Source: Hyphococcus luteus (GTDB lineage Bacteria > Pseudomonadota > Alphaproteobacteria > Caulobacterales > Parvularculaceae). From it: DNA of 39,621 nucleotides. The stretch spans positions 1 through 39,621 of the forward strand of contig NZ_PJCH01000013.1 in NCBI RefSeq assembly GCF_002943565.1. The letters are read 5' to 3'. The notes under the pieces are model-generated. The model was not told the origin of the DNA. It did not search any database and was given only the letters and a program-made list of their open reading frames with translations. A program made the position numbers and the translations under genes. Of the stretch, positions 1 to 7,599 are shown piece by piece. Each line of letters starts with the position of its first letter. Position 1 is the first letter of the stretch.

Positions 1-43
1 GTGGAACTGGCGCCGCGACGCTGAAGCCGCTCAAGCCGCCTGA
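1..43 (+). CDS. Possible 3' end of an IS66-type transposase (partial)
   Basis: The second reading frame is open from the window edge and reads WNWRRDAEAAQAA before a TGA at 41-43. A Trp-Asn-Trp stretch close to the C-terminus resembles the 'LLPWNW' tail of many IS66 TnpC transposases, so this could be the last codons of such a gene lying outside the window. Only 13 codons are visible, so the call is a guess. Positions 44-224, between this and the next gene, hold nothing I recognise. Confidence 0.22.
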   Translation, partial: WNWRRDAEAAQAA

Positions 44-224
44 ACCTTCCGTACCCGTATTACCGTAAACACGATCGCGCGCCCCGCCGGCGTACGCTGC
101 GCTATCAGCGTGCGCGACCGGCCTCCCCCAATCTGTCCTCAGCGCCGTCCACAGTTGCGATATGTTTCGCAAAATTCAACGTTGCTCCCTTCAACGCGTT
201 CCCATCTCGGCGCCCCCGCGGTAC

Positions 225-1244
225 TCACCGGATGGATACATCCCTCGCGGTTCGAAAGCCGACATGCGAGGTCGCGAGATATGCATCCTGCGGCTGGCGC
301 GATTGCGGACGGTACCGGAAGCAGTAATTCTCCGCACAGAGATAAGAACCGCCTTTAATGACATGCACGGGAACGCCGCGCTGGTTTGGATCGTGTCCAG
401 AAGGAAATTCCGCCCGAAACCGTTCCGCCTCATGACTTGGATAATAAACGCTCGAAGTAAGCTCCCAGACATTTCCGACCATGTCATAAAGGCCATATTC
501 GTTCGGTTCGAAACATCCCACCGGCGCAATCCCCTTAAATCCATCGTCGCCGGTGTCTATAATGGGAAATAGGCCCTGCCAGAAATTCGCGGATGGCGCT
601 GCGGTTTTGGAATGGACACCGCCCGTGGCCGCATATTCCCACTCCGCTTCCGTCGGCAGTCGGCGCCCCTTCCAGTTTGTGTAGGCGACGGAGTCCTCAT
701 ATGTAACGTGTACGACCGGATAGCGGTCTTTTCCCTCGATCGTGCTGCCGGGCCCATAAGGATGTCGCCAGCTTGCGCCGGGCGTAAATCGCCACCAGAC
801 GGAGGGCTCCATGACATCCAGCGCTTCGGGCGGGGAGAACACAATTGAGCCGGGCGCATAAAACGCCGCCGGCAGCCCTGGCGCCACGTTTTCGTCAAGG
901 CCGCGCTCGGCGCGGGTTACATACCCGGTCGCCTCGACAAATTCGCGAAACTCTTTATTCGTGACCTCCGTGCGATCGATCTCGAAGGCTTCGACGCTAA
1001 CTTTCTTGGTCGGGCCTTCTTCCGGATAAACGCCGTCTTCGCCGATCATAACCGTCCCTGACGGGAGTGAGACGGACATTTCTCCGCCGCTTTCCTGCAA
1101 CGCGCAGGCGGCGGCGCTTTTATTTGAAGATTCCGGCGATTGGCCGCACGCTGCGGCGGCAAACGCGCCCGTGAGGATTGCGACCCGAGCCGCCGAACCG
1201 GAGTAATAAGCCGGCAATCGAAGCAAGAGCGAATTTGTTTTCAT
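225..1244 (-). CDS. Formylglycine-generating enzyme (SUMF1/FGE family), predicted lipoprotein
   Basis: The product (339 aa) should oxidise the active-site Cys of type I sulfatases to formylglycine. The FGE-sulfatase fold is recognisable from 'PEEGPTKKVSVEAFEIDRTEVTNKEF' style text (residues about 60-90) through 'RRLPTEAEWEYAA' and 'YDMVGNVWEL' to the C-terminal GGSYLCAENYC. The two cysteines there (about C303 and C308) match the copper-binding catalytic pair of genuine FGEs, which many SUMF1-like paralogues lack. I chose the ATG at 1244 because AAGGA lies upstream and the N-terminus then reads as a signal peptide with an AAAC lipobox (C33). A TTG at 1289 would extend it. Export is unusual because many bacterial FGEs are thought to work in the cytoplasm. 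It is the last gene of an operon containing two CSPSR sulfatases, its likely clients. Confidence 0.88.
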   Translation of the reverse strand: MKTNSLLLRLPAYYSGSAARVAILTGAFAAAACGQSPESSNKSAAACALQESGGEMSVSLPSGTVMIGEDGVYPEEGPTKKVSVEAFEIDRTEVTNKEFREFVEATGYVTRAERGLDENVAPGLPAAFYAPGSIVFSPPEALDVMEPSVWWRFTPGASWRHPYGPGSTIEGKDRYPVVHVTYEDSVAYTNWKGRRLPTEAEWEYAATGGVHSKTAAPSANFWQGLFPIIDTGDDGFKGIAPVGCFEPNEYGLYDMVGNVWELTSSVYYPSHEAERFRAEFPSGHDPNQRGVPVHVIKGGSYLCAENYCFRYRPQSRQPQDAYLATSHVGFRTARDVSIR

Positions 1245-1307
1245 TTTCCGCGATCCTTGCGCCACCTCTCGTTCACGGCTGTTGCTCAACGCCGAGCGAA
1301 TTTGTGT

Positions 1308-2870
1308 TTACCAGTGTAACGCGTAAAGCAAAATGAGGATGGCCGCGACGATAACGGCGCCGAGATTGAAGCCCGGACCAGTCCTGAAGGAGATATCGCC
1401 GAGCCTCACGGTTTTCTCGGCGCTGTCGGGCTTTTGTAGGTAAGAAAGCAGCACCCCGACGGCGAGGCACAAGAGGAACACAATTCCCACCCGGTCGATA
1501 AACGGCATTTCCGGCAGCCAGATCTTGAACGCCAGCGACAGGATGAAGGAGCCGATCACCGCGGCGAGCGCGCCAAACTCCGTCGCCCGTTTCCAGAACA
1601 TGCCGAGCACGAACAGCGCCACAATGCCGGGCGTGAAGAAGCCGGTATATTCCTGGATCACCTGAAACACCTGGTCGGCGCCGGCGAGCAACGGCCGCGA
1701 CGCAATGACGGCGATGACGAGCGCGGAAAAACTGGTGATGCGCCCGACCCGCACAAGCTGGCGTTCGGTCTTGCCTTCGCCGAAAAGCGGCCGGTAGAGA
1801 TCCATCGTGAAGATCGTCGAGATCGAATTCATCATCGAACCGAGCGATGAGACGATCGCCGCGATCAGCGCCGCAAAGATCAGGCCGCGCGCGCCGGCAG
1901 GCACGAGCTTCATTATTTCCGGATAGGCTTGGTCGGGTCTGCCGAGATCCGGCGCGAGCGCGACGGCGGCGATCCCCGGCACGACGATGATGAAAGGCGT
2001 TAAGATTTTCAGGAAAGCAGCGAACATGATGCCCGTCTGCGCTTCCTTGACGCTTTTCGCCCCGAGCGCGCGCTGGATGATGTACTGATTAAAGCCCCAA
2101 TAGGAAAAATGCATCACCCACATACCGCCAAGAATGACCCCGAGTCCTGGAAGATTGGCGTATTGCGGATTGTCCTTCGATAGGATCATGTCGAAGCGTT
2201 CCGGGAATTCCGCCATCAAGCGCTGATAGCCGCCCCAGATCGAGCCGTCGCCGACTTGCGTCAGCGTAATATGCGTGATCAGCGCGCCGCCGAGTATGAG
2301 CAACACCACCTGAATGATATCGGTGAGCGCCACGGCCTTGAGCCCGCCATAAAGCGAATAGGCCGCGGCGAACATGGCGAGCAGGATCATGCCGAGTATC
2401 ATGTCTGCGCCGGTGAGCGTGTTGATTGCCGTCGCGCCAAGCCACAGGATCGTCGTTAAATTGACGAAAGTGTAAATCCCCAGCCAGAAGACTGACATCA
2501 CATATTTGACCCCGGGGCCGAAGCGCTGCTCCAAGAACTGCGGCATAGTGTAGATGCCGCGCTTCAAGAAAATCGGCAGAAAGAATTTACCCACGACGAT
2601 GAGCGTTACAGCCGCCAGCCATTCATAGGACGCAATGGCAAGCCCGATCGCATAGCCCGAACCCGACATGCCGATGATCTGTTCAGCTGAAATATTCGCC
2701 GCAATCAGCGACGCGCCGATCGCCCACCATGGCAGCGCCTTGCCGGCGAGAAAATAGTCCGCCGTGTCTTTCTTGTGGCCGGCCTGTTCCCGGCTCACCA
2801 GCATTGCAATGGCGATTAGTGCAAGCGCGTAACCGATGACAATGACAATGTCCAAGAGGGCAAGCGCCAT
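1308..2870 (-). CDS. Na+/sugar symporter of the SSS family, vSGLT-like
   Basis: This inner-membrane symporter (520 aa, many hydrophobic helices) takes up a solute with Na+. The sequence closely follows Vibrio SGLT as I remember it: YFLAGKALPWWAIGASLIAANISAEQ, the WGFNQYIIQR helix and VIQEYTG. Residues equivalent to the vSGLT galactose site are visible: N59, Q64, E83, N137, N261, Y263 (inner gate), K288 and Q406. The Na+-site serines are S341/S342. The Ser of vSGLT TM3 (S91) appears to be Ala here (A86). This points to a hexose or hexose-like ligand rather than an amino acid or carboxylate. The ATG at 2870 was chosen because GGAG lies 6 nt upstream; the longer upstream extension is hydrophilic and unlike the family. 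It sits between the esterase and FGE genes, so it probably imports the desulfated, de-esterified product. Confidence 0.9.
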   Translation of the reverse strand: MALALLDIVIVIGYALALIAIAMLVSREQAGHKKDTADYFLAGKALPWWAIGASLIAANISAEQIIGMSGSGYAIGLAIASYEWLAAVTLIVVGKFFLPIFLKRGIYTMPQFLEQRFGPGVKYVMSVFWLGIYTFVNLTTILWLGATAINTLTGADMILGMILLAMFAAAYSLYGGLKAVALTDIIQVVLLILGGALITHITLTQVGDGSIWGGYQRLMAEFPERFDMILSKDNPQYANLPGLGVILGGMWVMHFSYWGFNQYIIQRALGAKSVKEAQTGIMFAAFLKILTPFIIVVPGIAAVALAPDLGRPDQAYPEIMKLVPAGARGLIFAALIAAIVSSLGSMMNSISTIFTMDLYRPLFGEGKTERQLVRVGRITSFSALVIAVIASRPLLAGADQVFQVIQEYTGFFTPGIVALFVLGMFWKRATEFGALAAVIGSFILSLAFKIWLPEMPFIDRVGIVFLLCLAVGVLLSYLQKPDSAEKTVRLGDISFRTGPGFNLGAVIVAAILILLYALHW

Positions 2871-3003
2871 ATTGCTCCATTCCGTCCAATGCGCGTCGCG
2901 TCGCGCAACGATCATTCGGGCTGACGCTTTTAATGGCTTTACAGAACGCCAACCATCTTTAGGCTCCATTCGCGTTTTGCACGCGCTGCCGGGGCCGGAG
3001 CTC

Positions 3004-4626
3004 TTATTGAACTTCGCGGCCACGGCGGGCCGCCTCAACCACATCCAGCCTGTCCGCCCACGGATCGGCGCCGGCGATCGCCTCCCCTTGGTCGGTAAAT
3101 CGCAGCAAGACTTCCTGCATTGTGACCTTGAACGACGGCCATTGCGCCTGCCCGGCTCCGTTCGGATTGCCTGATCTTGCGAAATTCAGAACATAAGCGT
3201 TCGTCACACGCTCAATCGACAGATCCAGTTGCGTCGTCTCGCCTCCATAGCGCGCCCGAACTGTTGCAAGGAAATAAGGGATTTCCGACGCGTGTCTTGC
3301 GCCGCCCCATTCATCGCGTACGCTTTCGGCAACATAATGAAATCGGTATAAATATGCGCTTGCGCCGGATGCAGAATGTTGTCGGGCGACATAGCGGGCG
3401 GGCTCGTGCATCATGCGATCAGCCCCGATCCTGTCCCGCAGGGTTTGCAGGTCTGTTCCCCCACCCGGGTCATATGCTGCTTCCGCCGCGTTATTATGCT
3501 GGCCGAAGGTGGCGAACAAGAGAGCTTTTGTCGGCGCGAGCTCAAAGCCCATATCCGCGCCGGTTGTGCCGATCATCAGTGGCCCGCTGAATGCGCTTTC
3601 GCCGCCGACCAGGTCTTCGACCTCCCCTGTGATGATTGCACCGTCGATAAACGGGCCGCCGGAAAATTGCGGCGCAAGCGGATCCTGCGCAAACAGCGTC
3701 CGCAGGTTCAGACTACCGAGAACGATTTCCGCCGGCAACTCGCGCAACGCTTTCAGTGCGGCCTTTCCTTCACCATTAATACCAACCGCGCGCGCAAAGG
3801 TAACGCCTATCTGTTCAGCCGACGCCACGCCGTTTCGCTCTTCGCTTATATGCCGGCCGCCAAATCCCTGAATGATCCGTCCGCCGCCGGACATAACGAC
3901 CGCGCGATGGAACAATCCGCGGGCGGCTGGTGAGACCATCAAATTCAGAACGGACACGCCGCCTGCGGACTCGCCGACTATCGTTACGTTTTTTGGATCG
4001 CCGCCAAACGCTGCAATATTGTCTTTGATCCAGCTTAGCGCCGCGATCTGATCCATCAATCCGTAGTTGCCCAGCCGCCCTTCAGCGGCGGCAGTCAGCG
4101 CCGGGTGTGTGAAAAATCCGAAGCGGCCGAGACGATAATTGAATGTCACGAACACGACGCCGCCTTGCGCCATAGCCGTTCCATCATAGATGCTCTGCGA
4201 TGAGCCCCCGTTTACGAAGCCTCCGCCGTGAATCCAGACGACCACGGGATACGCCTTTTTCTCCTGCGCCGGCTGAGGACGCCAGACATTGAGATATAGG
4301 CAATCCTCTGAAGGCATCGTCTCTATCGGCGTTGCTACGATACTTTCGAATGGAATCTGCATGCAATCGGAACGAAATTCCGTCGCTTCGTATGTGTCGG
4401 GCAGCGAACGCGGTTGCGGCTCGCGCCAGCGAAGCGCGCCGACAGGCGGAGCCGCGTAGGGCAACCCCTTGAAGGAATGAACGCCTCCTTCTGCATTCCC
4501 GACCACGCGGCTGCCGTCGATCTCGATTACCGCTTCCTTTTCCATGGTCAATTCGGCGAACGCGGAACTCCCAAGAAATACAAAGGAAAGCGTCAACAGA
4601 GCTGTTCTTTGAAGCCTGCTTTTCAT
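3004..4626 (-). CDS. Secreted type-B carboxylesterase (alpha/beta hydrolase)
   Basis: The protein (540 aa) starts with a Sec signal peptide (about residues 1-24, ending SSAFA) and should hydrolyse carboxylic esters outside the cytoplasm. The type-B carboxylesterase hallmarks are present: oxyanion-hole HGGG at 133-136, 'EDCLYLNVW' at about 107-115, the nucleophile S220 in GESAGG, and H445 in GGARHASEIPY. The acid is probably D358 in IGTTGADMG, where many relatives have Glu. It lies 14 nt downstream of a sulfatase gene and upstream of the sugar symporter. This suggests it strips an acyl or aryl ester from the same substrate. Ester substrate specificity cannot be read from sequence. Confidence 0.9.
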   Translation of the reverse strand: MKSRLQRTALLTLSFVFLGSSAFAELTMEKEAVIEIDGSRVVGNAEGGVHSFKGLPYAAPPVGALRWREPQPRSLPDTYEATEFRSDCMQIPFESIVATPIETMPSEDCLYLNVWRPQPAQEKKAYPVVVWIHGGGFVNGGSSQSIYDGTAMAQGGVVFVTFNYRLGRFGFFTHPALTAAAEGRLGNYGLMDQIAALSWIKDNIAAFGGDPKNVTIVGESAGGVSVLNLMVSPAARGLFHRAVVMSGGGRIIQGFGGRHISEERNGVASAEQIGVTFARAVGINGEGKAALKALRELPAEIVLGSLNLRTLFAQDPLAPQFSGGPFIDGAIITGEVEDLVGGESAFSGPLMIGTTGADMGFELAPTKALLFATFGQHNNAAEAAYDPGGGTDLQTLRDRIGADRMMHEPARYVARQHSASGASAYLYRFHYVAESVRDEWGGARHASEIPYFLATVRARYGGETTQLDLSIERVTNAYVLNFARSGNPNGAGQAQWPSFKVTMQEVLLRFTDQGEAIAGADPWADRLDVVEAARRGREVQ

Positions 4627-4640
4627 TGAAATGCACTCGC

Positions 4641-6083
4641 CTAATTGTGTTTACGATCAACCGGCTGTTCATCCAGCGCCAACAACCAGGGGTCTTTTGT
4701 TTCAACCATGAATTTCCTGAGTTCCGCCCTCAGTTCTTCCAGAAGCTCCCGATATTCAGGATCGCCAGCAAGGTTCTTGAGTTCTTTCGGATCCTCAGCG
4801 AGGTCAAAGAGCTCAAATTCAGGCCGCTCAAAAAAGTCCTTCATAAAACGGCCCGCATATTGATCTTTTCCGGTTCGCAAGAACGCCTGCCAACTGGACG
4901 ATTGCTCAAGATCGAGCGCCATCGGAAAATCAAGCGCCGACTCGATGTTGTGGATGAGCTTGTATCGCTTTGTACGGATCATTCGCATCGGGTAGTACAT
5001 GTGAATTTCATGGAAAGTATGAGAGCCGAAGATTGCTGAACGCCTTAGTTTTCGACCCTTTTGAATATGCTGTTTCAGCGATAGGCCGCTCACCATTTCC
5101 CCAATGTCGGACGCCCCCGCGTAGTCAAGTATTGTAGGCGTGATGTCGATCCATGACACCAGCGCGTCGCTGACGTCGCCGCCATTGCGGCGGCTCTCCG
5201 GGTCACGGATGATCAATGGCAGATTGATGCCTGATTGGTAAAGCGTTGTCTTGGCGCCGGGAAACGCGATCCCGTTGTCCGAGAGATAAATGATGACCGT
5301 ATTGTCGAGCTTTCCATGCTTCTCAAGGATCGACAACAGCGCGCCTACGCCCTGATCGAGACGCGAAACAGACGTGTAATATTGCGCCAGCTCCGCCCGC
5401 ACGGCCGGAATGTCTGGAAGGAAGGACGGAACAGTCACGTCTTCCGGATTATATGCGACGTGCGTGACGCCCGGATAGCCTTCATCGCGATTGCCGAAAC
5501 TGTTCGGCGCTGGATACGTGTCAAAGGGAAATGCGCGGTGCGGATCATCTGTTGCGAAGTAGAGGAAAAAAGGGCCGTCCGCAGCAATAAAGCCTTCCGA
5601 CAGTTCAGCCATTTCGATTGGGCTGCGCGCGACGGACGCCATGTCGTTAGCCGGGCCTTCCGAAAGCGAACTGTCGAATTTGTAAACAGCGTCTGGCGCA
5701 AGATGCACTTTCCCGACGCGCCCGGTCCGATAACCGTGATTGGTCAGCATAACCGGCAGTGATTTTATATCATCGAACGAACTGAAATGATGTTCCCAGT
5801 GCTGGAGGCCGTACATGCCGTTCGAGTGGCTTTGCATGCCTGTCAGCAACACAGAGCGGCTTGGGCTGCAACTCGACACCGTCGCATGCGCATTCGTGAA
5901 CCGGACGCCTTCCGCTGCGAGCCGGTCTAGGTTTGGTGTCTGCACAGCTTTGTTGCCGTATGCGCCGATGGCGTCGAGGCCGTGATCGTCAGCGACGATC
6001 AGAACGACATTGGGCCGGTCAGCCGCGTGTGCAGTCGAAAGCGCAATGATAATGAACGACAGAAATGATATAGCGGCTCTCAT
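4641..6083 (-). CDS. Type I sulfatase, N-sulfoglucosamine sulfohydrolase (sulfamidase)-like
   Basis: The predicted exported sulfatase has 480 aa and a signal peptide of about 20 residues. The Cys-type maturation motif CSPSR is at 72-76, with C72 to become formylglycine. Metal and active-site residues include D32/D33, K125, H127, H182 and D269/N270. The stretch VSSCSPSR, then NGMYGLQHWEHHF and DIKSLPVMLTNHGYRTG, closely resembles human SGSH (heparan N-sulfatase). That suggests action on N-sulfated glucosamine or a related sulfated sugar, though the family also contains enzymes with other specificities. It is separated by 2 nt from the upstream sulfatase and is translationally close to the esterase. 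It should depend on the FGE encoded at the operon end. Confidence 0.9.
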   Translation of the reverse strand: MRAAISFLSFIIIALSTAHAADRPNVVLIVADDHGLDAIGAYGNKAVQTPNLDRLAAEGVRFTNAHATVSSCSPSRSVLLTGMQSHSNGMYGLQHWEHHFSSFDDIKSLPVMLTNHGYRTGRVGKVHLAPDAVYKFDSSLSEGPANDMASVARSPIEMAELSEGFIAADGPFFLYFATDDPHRAFPFDTYPAPNSFGNRDEGYPGVTHVAYNPEDVTVPSFLPDIPAVRAELAQYYTSVSRLDQGVGALLSILEKHGKLDNTVIIYLSDNGIAFPGAKTTLYQSGINLPLIIRDPESRRNGGDVSDALVSWIDITPTILDYAGASDIGEMVSGLSLKQHIQKGRKLRRSAIFGSHTFHEIHMYYPMRMIRTKRYKLIHNIESALDFPMALDLEQSSSWQAFLRTGKDQYAGRFMKDFFERPEFELFDLAEDPKELKNLAGDPEYRELLEELRAELRKFMVETKDPWLLALDEQPVDRKHN

Positions 6084-6085
6084 AG

Positions 6086-7555
6086 CTACTCCTGCGGCCA
6101 GTTCTGAACGCGTTGGGGCCAGCCTTTTCGGCTCGGCAGTCTTCCCCAGACCGGCGCCTCGCCAAGCTCGTTGGCTAGAATTTTCTTAAGCTCCAGCGCC
6201 AGCATGCGGGTCGTTGCGGGCAGACGAGCGGCGAGATCGTCAGTCTGGTCCGGATCATTGCGTATGTCATAAAGTTCAAACGTATCAAGCTTGGCTGGCA
6301 TTTGCAGAATGTCTTCCTGATCCTCAGCGGCGATGAAGTGCGTTCTCGGTTTCGGGTCATCGAATGAGGCGACAAGCACATAATCACCGGAGCGCAGTGC
6401 CGCCTGCGGCTTGTTCCGGTAGAAAAACCAGACCAGTGGCCGCGGGCGATTGGTCGCCGCCTCTTGAAGGAAGGGCAGTAGGCTGACGCCATCGCGCTCG
6501 CGCCAGTTGTCGTCATCGACCCCGGCAAGTTCGCTGATTGTCGGCAGCAGGTCGATCGCGCTGGCAGGAACGCTGAAGACGCCCTTCGGGATTTCTGGTC
6601 CTGCGGCGACAAAGGGAACGCGAATGCCGCCCTCGTAGACAAGATTTTTTTCGCCGCGCAGTTTCCCTGCGCTGCCGGGCTTGATGGGGCCATTGTCCGA
6701 AAGAAAAATGACAATCGTGCTTTCCGTGAGCGCCATATCGGCCAATGCGTCAAGATATCGCCCAATCGCCGCATCAAGGTTTTCGACATTTGCAAGATAC
6801 TCCGCCTTCGCCGGATCAAATCCCGCTTCAGTATAGCGCTCGATCAGGTGGTCTGGAGATGCAATCGGGGAATGAGGCTCGTGAAACGCGATATAATGGA
6901 AAAATGGCGTATCGGGATCACGCCTCCGCAACCAGGCAATCGCATCATCGACGACGATCTGTGCGGAGAACCCTTTGATTTCGCCAACGGGCTTTCCATT
7001 CCGGGAAAAATTTGTCGGATTCCGATGGCTTGGCGCGGCGTTATTCGGAGTCCCGAATGAATAGTCGAAACCATGATCGGGCGGCTGCGGATGTGGGTGC
7101 GACGCCGTTGCCGGGTAGGCGCCGAGGTGCCACTTGCCAAAATGAGCGGTCTGGTACCCCGCCGCCTTCAACATCTCGGCCATTGTAGGGAACGAGTCTG
7201 AAAGCCATACCTGTTCTTCGGCGAGATCGCGATCGGGGCGGCGCGCCCGAATGTACGTATGAATGCCGGTGGCCATTGGAAACATGCCGGTCATCAAACC
7301 TGCACGCGACGGTGAGCAAACGGGCGCCGCTGCGTAGAAGTCTGTCAACATGGCGCCGCGCGCGGCGAGCGTCTGGATGTTCGGCGATTGCGCCTTGCCC
7401 CCATAGGTCGCGAGGTCGCCATAGCCTAGGTCGTCGGCGAGAAGAATAACGACATTCGGCTTCATCTCGGAGGCCAACACCGGGCCGGCATTCATAGTGG
7501 ATAAGGCGAAAACAAACCCAATCACGGCAGTCGCGAGTTTGGTTAGCTTCATCAT
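6086..7555 (-). CDS. Type I sulfatase, arylsulfatase A / GALNS-like
   Basis: This exported sulfatase (489 aa) has a signal peptide ending near ASE at residue 30. The maturation motif CSPSR is at 80-84, with metal and catalytic positions D41/D42, K141, H143, H228 and D287/N288. The text 'NVVILLADDLGYGDLATYG', 'HFGKWHLG' and the 'HGFDYSFGTPNN' region place it with arylsulfatase A and N-acetylgalactosamine-6-sulfatase type enzymes, distinct from the SGSH-like neighbour. ATG codons at 7555 and 7552 are adjacent; neither has a strong ribosome site. The gene begins 44 nt after the receptor stop codon. Two sulfatases of different subfamilies imply a substrate with two kinds of sulfate group, or sequential desulfation. 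Confidence 0.9.
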   Translation of the reverse strand: MMKLTKLATAVIGFVFALSTMNAGPVLASEMKPNVVILLADDLGYGDLATYGGKAQSPNIQTLAARGAMLTDFYAAAPVCSPSRAGLMTGMFPMATGIHTYIRARRPDRDLAEEQVWLSDSFPTMAEMLKAAGYQTAHFGKWHLGAYPATASHPHPQPPDHGFDYSFGTPNNAAPSHRNPTNFSRNGKPVGEIKGFSAQIVVDDAIAWLRRRDPDTPFFHYIAFHEPHSPIASPDHLIERYTEAGFDPAKAEYLANVENLDAAIGRYLDALADMALTESTIVIFLSDNGPIKPGSAGKLRGEKNLVYEGGIRVPFVAAGPEIPKGVFSVPASAIDLLPTISELAGVDDDNWRERDGVSLLPFLQEAATNRPRPLVWFFYRNKPQAALRSGDYVLVASFDDPKPRTHFIAAEDQEDILQMPAKLDTFELYDIRNDPDQTDDLAARLPATTRMLALELKKILANELGEAPVWGRLPSRKGWPQRVQNWPQE

Positions 7556-7599
7556 CTAATGCTTTCACTATCGCTGCATCGCTAAAGCAACATTGAAGG

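Noticed and set aside
2871-3044. Longer N-terminus of the symporter overlapping the esterase end
   Set aside because: The 58 extra residues are hydrophilic and unlike SSS proteins, while the ATG at 2870 has GGAG at good spacing.
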